7,319 nucleotides of DNA, taken from Acetobacteraceae bacterium (lineage in GTDB: Bacteria > Pseudomonadota > Alphaproteobacteria > Acetobacterales > Acetobacteraceae). This document shows positions 1 through 6,018 of the stretch, in pieces (position 1 is the first letter of the stretch; the number at the start of each line of letters is the position of its first letter). A model generated the notes under the pieces. The model worked only from the letters and a program-made list of their open reading frames with translations, did not search any database and was not told where the DNA came from. The translations under genes were made by a program, and so were the position numbers. The stretch spans positions 1 to 7,319 of the forward strand of contig DAHWBL010000001.1 in the NCBI GenBank assembly GCA_027323595.1, in the 5' to 3' direction.

Positions 1-227
1 CCATCCGCGCCGAACCGGTAGCCATGGTACGGACAGCGCAGCGCATCGCCCTCCACCACCCCCGCGCTGAGCGGCGCGGCACGGTGCGCGCACCGGTCCG
101 CCAGCGCCGCCGCGCGCCCCGCGCCATCGCGAAACAGCACCACCCGCTCGCCCAGCAGCATCCGCCCCAGCGGCGCGGCAAGCTCGTCCGACAGCCCGCC
201 GACATACCATGCATCGCGAACGAACAT
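1..227 (-). CDS. Rieske [2Fe-2S] aromatic oxygenase, N-terminal part (VanA-like), cut by window edge
   Basis: Reading the minus strand from the ATG at 227 gives 75 complete codons, open to the window edge. The protein starts MFVRDAWYVGGL, like the N-terminus of vanillate O-demethylase-type oxygenases. It contains a complete Rieske cluster motif: Cys46-x-His48 and Cys65-x-x-His68, separated by 16 residues. The segments CAHRAAPLS and CPYHGYRF are typical of the family. Such proteins are cytoplasmic terminal oxygenases that take electrons from a reductase and hydroxylate or O-demethylate an aromatic substrate at a mononuclear iron. That iron site lies in the C-terminal domain, which is outside the window, so the substrate cannot be called. 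The gene starts 12 bases after the stop of the upstream amidohydrolase and is probably co-transcribed with it. Only a weak Shine-Dalgarno-like GGCCCGGA precedes it, consistent with translational coupling. The Rieske domain is confident; the VanA-like subgroup is likely; the substrate is unknown. Confidence 0.85.
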   Translation of the reverse strand, partial: MFVRDAWYVGGLSDELAAPLGRMLLGERVVLFRDGAGRAAALADRCAHRAAPLSAGVVEGDALRCPYHGYRFGAD

Positions 228-239
228 GCTGTCCGGGCC

Positions 240-1379
240 TCAGACCTTGTGGCCCAGCCCGGCGAGCCCGGGCATCAGCCGCAGCGCGTTGTCGCGCAGC
301 ACCGCCTGCAACAGATGCGCATCGAGCCCGCGCTCCTGCAGCATCGTTTCGGTCGCCATCACCGGCACATACGGATAATCCGAGCCGAACATCAGATGCG
401 TCGGGTCCGCCCATTGCCGGATCGCCCCCACCGCCGCCTGGCTCGCCGCGTTGGCGCACTCGAAATACAGCCCGCGCACCAGCTTCGGAATATCGTCGGG
501 CTTCACCCGCGCCGCATCCGCCGGCGCGTGCCCAAGCTGCATCACCCGCGCCAGCAGCATCGGCAGCGTGCCGCCATTATGCGAGAACACCCAACGAATA
601 TCCGGATAGCGCGTGAACACCCCCGAATACATCAGGCTCAGCACGGTGCGCGTGGTGTCGGTGGGAAATTCGATGAAACTCGCATTCACCGCATCGGCGA
701 TCTTCGCGCAGCACGAAGGGTTGGACGGATGCACATAGACCACCGCACGGCGCCGGTTCAGCTCCTCATAGGCCGGCCAGAACGCCTGGTCGCCCAGATA
801 CACCCCGCCGCGTCCGGGAATGTCATAGCTGGTCATCAGCCCCACCCCCTGCGCGCGCAGCGTGTCCAGCCCATGGCCGATCTCGGCGAGCGCGCCATCC
901 GCGTCAGGCAGCGGGATCGCGGCGAACTGCGCGAACCGGCCGGGATGATCGGCCTGCATCCGCGCCGCATATTCGTTGCACACCCGCGCCACCGCGCGCC
1001 CCTGCGCCACATCGCCGAACCAGATCCCCGGCGTGGAGATCGACAGCACGGCGGTACACACGTTGGACCGGTCCATCTCGTCAAGGGTCGCCTGCGGCGT
1101 CCATCTGGCGTAGGGCGGAAACGCGAACACCCCGGCGGCATTGAGATTCTCGCCCGCCAGCTTCACATATTCGGGCGGCACATAATGATGATGCACATCG
1201 ATCACCTGCTTGCGCGCCACCGCCGGCACCGCCGCCTCGGCCCGGCGCGCCAGCATCGGCGCGGCGAGCGCGGGGGCGGCCACCGCCGCGGCGAGCAACC
1301 CGCGCCGCGACAACCCATGCCCGCACGAGCTTGAACAGAAATGAGTCCAGGCGCTGCTCCGCGAACCGCTCGGCTGCAT
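240..1379 (-). CDS. Tat-signal amidohydrolase of the ACMSD-like metal-dependent family
   Basis: A 379-residue protein of the amidohydrolase 2 family (TIM barrel; relatives include ACMSD, gamma-resorcylate decarboxylase and 5-carboxyvanillate decarboxylase). Visible metal or catalytic residues are His63 and His65 in DVHHHY, His217 in YVHPSN, His267 in FSHNGG and Asp334 in GSDYPY, the expected set in the expected order. The N-terminus has a twin-arginine signal: LSRRGLL at 23-29, then an alanine-rich stretch to about 48 with a plausible cleavage after Ala-Glu-Ala (47-49). This predicts folded export to the periplasm. The reading frame stays open upstream to 2231, but that part is antisense to prmC and lacks family similarity. 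The ATG at 1379 is preferred because GGGGGGA lies 6 bases before it; the in-frame ATG at 1400 has no such site. The next gene, a Rieske oxygenase, follows after 12 bases. The reaction could be decarboxylation or hydrolysis of an aromatic acid or related compound; the substrate is not readable. Confidence 0.85.
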   Translation of the reverse strand: MQPSGSRSSAWTHFCSSSCGHGLSRRGLLAAAVAAPALAAPMLARRAEAAVPAVARKQVIDVHHHYVPPEYVKLAGENLNAAGVFAFPPYARWTPQATLDEMDRSNVCTAVLSISTPGIWFGDVAQGRAVARVCNEYAARMQADHPGRFAQFAAIPLPDADGALAEIGHGLDTLRAQGVGLMTSYDIPGRGGVYLGDQAFWPAYEELNRRRAVVYVHPSNPSCCAKIADAVNASFIEFPTDTTRTVLSLMYSGVFTRYPDIRWVFSHNGGTLPMLLARVMQLGHAPADAARVKPDDIPKLVRGLYFECANAASQAAVGAIRQWADPTHLMFGSDYPYVPVMATETMLQERGLDAHLLQAVLRDNALRLMPGLAGLGHKV

Positions 1380-1463
1380 CGAATGTCCCCCCGTTGCCAT
1401 CGCCGGCGTTGCGCGCCGGTCATGGCCGCATCCTGACACCCAACGCGCGCCAAAGGAAGCACG
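1380..1463. promoter_or_regulatory. Divergent intergenic region, amidohydrolase / prmC
   Basis: These 84 bases separate two divergent genes and must hold both promoters unless one lies inside a gene. I find no convincing -35/-10 pair on either strand; the sequence is too GC-rich. It contains an inverted repeat, CCGGCG at 1403-1408 and CGCCGG at 1414-1419, with a 5-base TTGCG loop. This could be an operator or an RNA hairpin, but a 6-base GC-only repeat is common by chance at this composition. The prmC ribosome site AAAGGAAG is at 1452-1459. Confidence 0.5.
1386..1392 (-). promoter_or_regulatory. Shine-Dalgarno of the Tat-amidohydrolase
   Basis: On the minus strand GGGGGGA ends 6 bases before the ATG at 1379. 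It decides between that start and the in-frame ATG at 1400, which has no purine-rich site. The chosen start leaves the twin-arginine pair at residues 25-26, a normal position. Confidence 0.6.
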
Positions 1464-2306
1464 ATGCAGGCCCTCACTTTTGCCCAGGCACTCCGCGCCG
1501 CCACCGCCAGCCTCGCCGCTGCCGGCATCGAGGCGCCGCGCCGGCAGGCCCGCCTGCTGCTCGCCGCCGCCACCGGGCGCACCCCCGAGGCGCTGCTGCG
1601 CGACAGCGACCAGACCTTCGACGCCACCGCCTATCTCGCCCTGGTCGCCCGGCGCGCCGCCCACGAACCGCTCGCGCTGATCCTGGGCCATCGTGAATTC
1701 TGGAGCCTGGATATAGAGGTTTGCGCCGACACGCTGATCCCGCGCGCGGATTCCGAAACCCTCATCGAGGCCGCCCTCGCCGCCCGCCCGGACCGCGCAT
1801 CGGTGCGCCGCGTGCTCGATCTGGGCACCGGCACCGGCTGCCTGCTGCTCGCCGCCCTCACCGAATTTCCCGCCGCCCACGGCATCGGCATCGACCGCGT
1901 GGCCGCCGCCGCCACGCTCGCGCGCCGCAACGCCACCCGCCTCGGATTTGCCGCCCGCGCGGATTTTCTGGTCGGCGACTGGGCCGAGGCGATCGCCGGC
2001 CGCTTCGATCTGGTGCTGTCGAACCCGCCCTACATCGAAACCGCCACGATCGCGACCTTGATGCCCGAGGTCGCGCGCCATGAACCGGCGAGCGCGCTCG
2101 ATGGCGGTGCGGACGGGCTTGCCTGCTACCGCGCGCTGATCCCCGCCCTGCCCGGCCTGCTGGCCAGCGATGGTGTCGCCATCATCGAACTCGGCGCCGG
2201 CCAGGCACCCGCCACGATCGCGCTCGCGCACGCGGCCGGGCTTGGCGCATCCACCCGCGCCGACCTCGCCGGCATCGCCCGCGCGCTGGTGCTGCGGGCC
2301 GGCTGA
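1464..2306 (+). CDS. prmC: Peptide chain release factor N5-glutamine methyltransferase
   Basis: A 280-residue PrmC (HemK) protein, full length for the family. It uses S-adenosylmethionine to methylate the glutamine of the GGQ motif in release factors RF1 and RF2 in the cytoplasm, which speeds peptide release at stop codons. An N-terminal helical domain (about 1-75) contacts the release factor. Then come LGHREFW (74-80) and TLIPRADSETLIE (90-102), the family signature before the methyltransferase fold. The SAM-binding motif I is LDLGTGTG (118-125) and the substrate glutamine motif is NPPY (187-190). PEVARHEP and ALDGGADGL (201-219) are also typical. The usual proline in IPRPD is alanine here (Ala95), a mild variation. 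AAAGGAAG lies just upstream of the ATG. In many bacteria prmC follows prfA; here its upstream neighbour is an unrelated divergent gene, so it probably has its own promoter. Its TGA stop directly abuts the stop of ilvE on the other strand. Confidence 0.95.
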   Translation: MQALTFAQALRAATASLAAAGIEAPRRQARLLLAAATGRTPEALLRDSDQTFDATAYLALVARRAAHEPLALILGHREFWSLDIEVCADTLIPRADSETLIEAALAARPDRASVRRVLDLGTGTGCLLLAALTEFPAAHGIGIDRVAAAATLARRNATRLGFAARADFLVGDWAEAIAGRFDLVLSNPPYIETATIATLMPEVARHEPASALDGGADGLACYRALIPALPGLLASDGVAIIELGAGQAPATIALAHAAGLGASTRADLAGIARALVLRAG

Positions 2307-3206
2307 TCAGGCGGCGCGGCGCGCCACTTCCTCGGGCGACATCTGCACCAGCGCCTCGTAATCGGCCATCAGCGTCGCGGTGATCTGTCCGGGTGTGTAA
2401 TGATGCTCGCCGATCTGGCTCACCGCGGTCACCTCGGCGGCGGTGCCGGCGAGAAACACCTCGCTCGCCGCGCCGATCTCCTCGGGCATGATCGCGCGTT
2501 CCACCACGCTCAGCTTGCGCCGCCGCGCCAGCGCCATCACCGTGCGCCGGGTGATGCCGTCGAGGAAACAGTCCGGCACCGGCGTATGCAGCGCGCCGTC
2601 GAACACGAAAAAGATGTTCGCCCCGGTCGATTCCGCGATTCTGCCGCGCCAGTCGAGCATCATCGCATCGGTCCAGCCCTCGGCCTCCACCGCGTGCTTG
2701 GACAGGGTGCCGATCATGTACAGCCCCGAGGCCTTCGCCGCGGTCGGCGCGGTGTCGGGGGCGGGGCGCTTCCACGGCGCCCAGCCCAGCCGGATGCCCT
2801 TCATCCGGTCGGCGCCGAAATAGCTCGGCCACTCCCAGCACGCGATCGCCAGGTGAATCTTCGTCGCCTGCGCCGACACCGCCAGCATCTCGGTGCCGCG
2901 CCAGGCGATCGGCCGCACATAGGCATCGGTGAGGTTGTTGGCGGCCAGCACCTGCCGGCAGGCATCGTCGATCTGCTCGGCGGAAAACGGCACCTCGAAG
3001 CCCAGGATGCGGCCCGAATTGATCAGCCGGTCGGTATGCTCGCGCAGCTTGAAAATGTTGCCGCCATAGGCGCGCTCGCCCTCGAACACCGCCGAGGCGT
3101 AATGCAGCCCATGCGTCAGAACATGCAGCCTGGCATCGCGCCAGGGCACCATCTGCCCATCCCACCAGATCACGCCGTCACGGTCGTCGAAAGGAATGAG
3201 CGTCAT
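2307..3206 (-). CDS. ilvE: Branched-chain amino acid aminotransferase (PLP fold type IV)
   Basis: A 299-residue class IV aminotransferase. It reversibly transfers amino groups between glutamate and the 2-oxo acids of leucine, isoleucine and valine, the last step of their synthesis and first of their breakdown, in the cytoplasm. Family landmarks in order: THGLHYASAVFEGERAY (31-47), AYVRPIAWRG (95-104), the PLP-binding Lys158 in TAAKASG, Glu192 in RIAESTGANIF (contacts the pyridine nitrogen in relatives), LDGITRRTV (215-223) and GTAAEVTAV (254-262). The usual GAGEN segment reads STGAN here, so assignment within class IV rests on overall fit; a D-amino acid aminotransferase or ADC lyase is less likely given length and the VFEG and GTAAEVT motifs. 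The frame extends to a TTG at 3224, but the ATG at 3206 is chosen because GGAGGG sits just before it. Divergent from the MarR gene, with shared control sequences between them. Confidence 0.9.
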   Translation of the reverse strand: MTLIPFDDRDGVIWWDGQMVPWRDARLHVLTHGLHYASAVFEGERAYGGNIFKLREHTDRLINSGRILGFEVPFSAEQIDDACRQVLAANNLTDAYVRPIAWRGTEMLAVSAQATKIHLAIACWEWPSYFGADRMKGIRLGWAPWKRPAPDTAPTAAKASGLYMIGTLSKHAVEAEGWTDAMMLDWRGRIAESTGANIFFVFDGALHTPVPDCFLDGITRRTVMALARRRKLSVVERAIMPEEIGAASEVFLAGTAAEVTAVSQIGEHHYTPGQITATLMADYEALVQMSPEEVARRAA

Positions 3207-3210
3207 AAGG

Positions 3211-3216
3211 CCCTCC
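3211..3216 (-). promoter_or_regulatory. Shine-Dalgarno of ilvE
   Basis: GGAGGG on the minus strand, 4 bases before the ATG at 3206, is the strongest ribosome site in the window. It sets the ilvE start at 3206 instead of the TTG at 3224, whose reading would place this site inside the coding region. Confidence 0.75.
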
Positions 3217-3226
3217 ACACGCAATT

Positions 3227-3255
3227 TTGTTGCCCTCAGAGGCCAAAACTAGAAG
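3227..3255 (+). promoter_or_regulatory. Predicted promoter of the MarR-regulator-kinase operon
   Basis: On the plus strand TTGTTG (3227-3232) and TAGAAG (3250-3255) are separated by 17 bases, with 3 of 6 and 4 of 6 consensus matches. Initiation near 3262 would leave only about 12 bases before the ATG at 3274, or about 36 before the ATG at 3298. It interleaves with the opposing ilvE promoter. It is weaker than the ilvE candidate and may be coincidental. Confidence 0.3.
3230..3246. promoter_or_regulatory. 17-bp palindrome, candidate MarR-type operator 1
   Basis: TTGCCCTCAGAGGCCAA is an inverted repeat with 7 of 8 arm positions complementary around a central A. MarR proteins bind as dimers to palindromes of about this length in the promoter of their own divergent gene pair. 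It lies between the -35 and -10 of the MarR promoter candidate and over the predicted ilvE start point, so a bound dimer could block both. The protein-site link is inference. Confidence 0.45.
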
Positions 3256-3274
3256 GGACTTGCATTTAAGTCAA
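3246..3274 (-). promoter_or_regulatory. Predicted ilvE promoter (-35 TTGACT, -10 TAGTTT)
   Basis: Reading the minus strand, TTGACT (3274-3269) is followed after exactly 17 bases by TAGTTT (3251-3246). The -35 matches the sigma70 consensus at 5 of 6 positions, the -10 at 3 of 6. Transcription would start near 3239, giving a leader of roughly 33 bases before the ilvE ATG. The -35 overlaps the palindrome at 3260-3274 and the first base of the nominal MarR start codon. The predicted start point lies inside the palindrome at 3230-3246. This is a pattern prediction only. Confidence 0.5.
3260..3274. promoter_or_regulatory. 15-bp imperfect palindrome, candidate operator 2
   Basis: TTGCATTTAAGTCAA has 5 of 7 arm positions complementary, in the pattern TTGnnTTnAAnnCAA. 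It shares the TTG...CAA ends of the palindrome at 3230-3246; the centres are 29 bases apart. It overlaps the predicted ilvE -35 element. It is weaker than the first site, and its AT-rich centre makes a chance match more plausible. Confidence 0.3.
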
Positions 3275-3906
3275 TGTCGCTGTCTTATGCGGCGACCATG
3301 TCAGACATGTCCGAAATGAAGGGCAGCGCGACGAAACCCGTCGCCGCCGGCGCCATCTCCCCGATCGGGACCGCGCCCGGCGGCGCCACCAAGGCCGGCG
3401 CCACCGGCGGCAACCTGCTGTTCCTGCGCGAGGACGAAATCCGCCTCGCCCAGGACATGCTGTTCTTCGCCTATCGCGATTTCACCAACGCCGCGGACCG
3501 CGTGCTCGACGAGCTCGGCCTCGGCCGTGCCCATCACCGCGCGCTGCATTTCATCGGCCGCCGCCCCGGCATCACCGTCAGCGACCTGCTGGCGCTGCTG
3601 CGCATCACCAAACAGTCCCTCGCCCGCGTGCTCAGCGTGCTGGTCGAGCGCGGCCTCGTCGCCCAGCTCCCCGGCCCGCGCGACCGCCGCCAGCGCCTGC
3701 TCAGCCTCACCGCCGCCGGCCAGGCGCTGGAACGCCGCCTGTTCGAGCGCCAGCGCGAACGCCTCATCGCCGCCTATCACGATGCCGGCGCCGGCGCCGT
3801 CGAGGGCTTCCGCCAGGTGCTGCGCGGCATCATGGACGACCAGGCCCGCGGCTTTCTCGACGAGGCCGAAGCCGCCTCCCGTGAGCCGCGCGCGCGGACA
3901 GCCTGA
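3274..3906 (+). CDS. MarR-family transcriptional regulator (PetP-like)
   Basis: A 210-residue winged-helix protein of the MarR family. After a glycine/alanine-rich N-terminal extension (about 1-47) come a first helix (50-80), the DNA-binding core (85-150) with recognition region ITVSDLLALLRITKQSLARVLSVL (100-123), the wing PRDRRQRLLSLT (135-146), and C-terminal dimerisation helices. The wing has the D-x-R type signature of the family. MarR proteins are dimeric and usually repress their own divergent promoter region until a small ligand or oxidant releases them. The ATG at 3274 is tentative: no good ribosome site precedes it or the in-frame ATGs at 3298, 3307 and 3316, and the core does not need the first 45 residues. 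It is followed after 2 bases by an OmpR-type regulator; the same MarR/OmpR pairing is known as PetP/PetR in Rhodobacter capsulatus, where it affects cytochrome bc1 gene expression. The fold is confident; the PetP relationship is moderately so. Confidence 0.85.
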   Translation: MSLSYAATMSDMSEMKGSATKPVAAGAISPIGTAPGGATKAGATGGNLLFLREDEIRLAQDMLFFAYRDFTNAADRVLDELGLGRAHHRALHFIGRRPGITVSDLLALLRITKQSLARVLSVLVERGLVAQLPGPRDRRQRLLSLTAAGQALERRLFERQRERLIAAYHDAGAGAVEGFRQVLRGIMDDQARGFLDEAEAASREPRARTA

Positions 3907-3908
3907 GC

Positions 3909-4598
3909 GTGCCCGCCACGCCGCACATCCTGGTCGTCGACGACGATGCCAGGCTGCGCGCGCTGCTCACCCGCTACCTCGCCTCCGAGGGCTTCCTGGT
4001 CACCGCCGCGGGCTCCGCCGCCGAGGCGCGCGCGCATCTGCGCATGATGCATCCCGACCTGCTGGTGCTCGACGTGATGATGCCCACCGAGGACGGCCTC
4101 GAACTCACCCGCTCGCTGCGCGCGGATGGCGCCGATCCGCCGATCCTGCTGCTCACCGCGCGCGGCGCCCCGGAGGACCGCATCGCAGGCTTCGAGGCGG
4201 GCGCTGACGATTATCTCGCCAAGCCGTTCGAGCCGCGCGAGCTGGCGCTGCGCATCCACGCCATGCTGCGCCGCGCCGCCCCCACCCCCAGCGCCGCCGC
4301 CCCGCTGCGCCTGGGCGCGCTCAGCTTCGATGCCGCCCGCGCCGAGCTCGCCGGCCCCGCCGGCCCGGTGCATCTGACCAGCAGCGAACGCGCCCTGCTC
4401 TGCGCCCTCGCCGACAATGCTGGACAGACCCTGTCGCGCGAGGCCCTGGCCGAGAGCCTGGGCATGGATGACAGCTCCGAGCGCGCGATCGACGTGCAGA
4501 TCACCCGCCTGCGCCGCAAGCTGGAGCCCGACCCGCGCGAGCCGCGCTTTCTGCACACCGTGCGCGGCCGCGGCTACATGCTCATGCCCGGACACTGA
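3909..4598 (+). CDS. OmpR/PhoB-type response regulator (PetR-like)
   Basis: A 229-residue response regulator. The receiver domain (about 5-122) has the acidic pair Asp11/Asp12 in ILVVDDD, the phosphate-accepting Asp55 in LVLDVMMP, Thr83 in LLLTARG and Lys105 in LAKPFEP, all the expected catalytic residues. The C-terminal OmpR winged helix (about 130-226) ends with ITRLRRKLE and HTVRGRGYMLM, standard for DNA-binding members. It should be phosphorylated by the kinase encoded next and then bind promoters as a dimer. Translation starts at GTG 3909, two bases after the MarR stop, with little ribosome site of its own, so it is probably translationally coupled. The kinase gene follows after 3 bases. 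The sequence resembles PetR of Rhodobacter capsulatus, including GFLVTAA and RIAGFEAGADDYLAKPFEP; the family match is confident, the exact orthology is from memory. Confidence 0.95.
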   Translation: MPATPHILVVDDDARLRALLTRYLASEGFLVTAAGSAAEARAHLRMMHPDLLVLDVMMPTEDGLELTRSLRADGADPPILLLTARGAPEDRIAGFEAGADDYLAKPFEPRELALRIHAMLRRAAPTPSAAAPLRLGALSFDAARAELAGPAGPVHLTSSERALLCALADNAGQTLSREALAESLGMDDSSERAIDVQITRLRRKLEPDPREPRFLHTVRGRGYMLMPGH

Positions 4599-4601
4599 GA
4601 C

Positions 4602-5951
4602 ATGCGCTGGGCCACCCGCCGCGCGCTGTCGCCACGGATGTGGATCAAGCGCCTGCTGCCACGCTCGCTGCTCGGCCGCAGCCTGCTGATGATCCTGCTG
4701 CCGCTGGTGCTGTTGCAGGTGGTGGCGCTGCGCATCTTCTACGGCACCCATCTGGACGTGCTGTCGCGCCGCATGGCCAGCTCGATCGCCGGCGAGGTCG
4801 GCTACACCATCGAGCTGCTCGACCGGTTTCCAGACCCTGCCGATCGCGACTGGATTCTTTCGGGCGCCGCCGGACAGTTCGACCTCACCATGCAGCTCGA
4901 ACCGGGGCTCACCCTGCCCTCGCTCGGCCGGGTCAACGTGCTCGGCCCGTTCGATGACGATCTGGCCAGCGCCATCGAGGAGAAAATCCACCGCCCCTAC
5001 ATGATGGACTGGGACTGGGCCGGCGATCCGCGCGCCGTGCTGATCCGCGTGCAGCTCGCCGACGGCGTGCTCGACATCGAGGCACCGCGCAAAAGGCTTT
5101 ACGTCTCCACCATCTTCTTCTTCGTGTTCTGGCTGCTCGGCACCTCCGCGGTGGTGTTCGCCATCGCCGCCGCCTTCATGCGCAACCAGGTCCGCGCCAT
5201 CCGCCGCCTCGCCGGTGCCGCCGAGGATTTCGGCATCGGCCGCGATGTCGGCCCGATCCGCCCCGAAGGTGCCACCGAGGTGCGCCAGGCCGCCACCGCC
5301 TTCAACCGCATGCGCGAGCGCGTGCTGCGCTTCCTCGCCCAGCGCACCGAGATGCTCGCCGGCGTGTCGCACGATCTGCGCACCCCGCTCACCCGCCTGC
5401 GCCTCGCGCTCGCGGTGATGCCGCGCCATGACGACAGCGACGAGGCCGAGATCAACGCCATGGAAACCGACATCGACGAGATGGAGCGCATGATCAGCGG
5501 CTATCTCGCCTTCGCCCGCGGCGAGGGCAGCGAGCAGGCGCAATCCACCGATCTTGGCGCCATGCTCACCGACATCGCCAACCGCGCCCGCCGCGCCGGC
5601 GCCCAGATCGCCTGCGAGCCGCCGGCCGACCTCACGCTGAAACTGCGCTCCGACGCCATCCGCCGCGCGCTCACCAACCTCGTGGACAATGCCCGCCGCC
5701 ACGCCAGCCACGTCAGCCTCGGCGCCCAGCGCACCGCCAGCGCGGTGTTCGTCACCATCGATGACGACGGTCCGGGCATCCCGCCGGACCAGCGCGAGGC
5801 GGTGTTTCGCGCCTTCGAGCGCGGCGCCTCGGGCGGCACCGGCCTTGGACTCACCATCGCACGCGACATCGTGCGCGCGCATGGCGGCGACATCGCGCTC
5901 GAACAAAGCCCCCATGGCGGCCTGCGCGCGCGCGTGCGCCTGCCGCTGTGA
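4602..5951 (+). CDS. EnvZ-like membrane sensor histidine kinase
   Basis: A 449-residue inner-membrane histidine kinase. A short basic N-terminus precedes a first membrane helix (about 27-46), a periplasmic sensor region of roughly 120 residues (47-166) with no motif I recognise, and a second membrane helix (about 168-193). Then come a HAMP linker (about 194-246), the dimerisation helix with phospho-accepting His257 in GVSHDLRTPLTR, and the ATPase domain: N-box with Asn359 and Asn363 (LTNLVDNA), DDGPG (388-392), F-box around VFRAFERG (401-408) and GTGLGLTIA (412-420). All catalytic motifs are intact. It should phosphorylate the response regulator encoded 3 bases upstream. ATG 4602 is taken as the start; the in-frame ATG at 4638 would remove only 12 cytoplasmic residues and is possible. 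The signal sensed cannot be read from the sequence. Confidence 0.95.
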   Translation: MRWATRRALSPRMWIKRLLPRSLLGRSLLMILLPLVLLQVVALRIFYGTHLDVLSRRMASSIAGEVGYTIELLDRFPDPADRDWILSGAAGQFDLTMQLEPGLTLPSLGRVNVLGPFDDDLASAIEEKIHRPYMMDWDWAGDPRAVLIRVQLADGVLDIEAPRKRLYVSTIFFFVFWLLGTSAVVFAIAAAFMRNQVRAIRRLAGAAEDFGIGRDVGPIRPEGATEVRQAATAFNRMRERVLRFLAQRTEMLAGVSHDLRTPLTRLRLALAVMPRHDDSDEAEINAMETDIDEMERMISGYLAFARGEGSEQAQSTDLGAMLTDIANRARRAGAQIACEPPADLTLKLRSDAIRRALTNLVDNARRHASHVSLGAQRTASAVFVTIDDDGPGIPPDQREAVFRAFERGASGGTGLGLTIARDIVRAHGGDIALEQSPHGGLRARVRLPL

Positions 5952-6018
5952 GGTTGCGCCCGCCGCGCGAACCGGCAACACTGCGCCAAGCCTGCGAACC
6001 GGCCATGGGGAATTCGCG
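5952..6018 (+). promoter_or_regulatory. Short gap between kinase and transporter genes
   Basis: These 67 bases hold a direct repeat, GCGAACCGGC at 5967-5976 and 5994-6003, start-to-start 27 bases. A possible weak hairpin (GGTT-g-CGC at 5952-5959 with GCGAACC at 5967-5973) is followed by no T-run, so I do not call a terminator. No clear promoter is visible. The ribosome site ATGGGGAA at 6005-6012 precedes the transporter ATG by 6 bases. Read-through from the kinase operon is possible. Confidence 0.35.

Noticed and set aside
24..1334. Plus-strand open frame of 436 codons opposite the amidohydrolase and Rieske genes
   Set aside because: Arg/His/Pro-rich shadow with no recognisable motif; the minus strand carries intact metal-binding motifs over the same span.
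1403..1419. Inverted repeat CCGGCG-TTGCG-CGCCGG between the amidohydrolase and prmC as an operator
   Set aside because: Six-base GC-only repeats arise often by chance here, and no promoter elements can be placed around it; kept only as a note in the intergenic entry.
1380..2231. Upstream open extension of the amidohydrolase frame to 2231 (284 extra residues)
   Set aside because: It is antisense to prmC, composed of low-complexity Gly/Ala/Arg sequence, and the ATG at 1379 has a strong ribosome site followed by a proper Tat signal.
2400..3269. Plus-strand open frame of 289 codons opposite ilvE
   Set aside because: Shadow of a clear aminotransferase; it also runs through the divergent promoter region and has no domain signature.
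5952..5979. Possible terminator hairpin after the kinase gene
   Set aside because: The stem is interrupted by a bulge and no T-run follows, so intrinsic termination is not supported.
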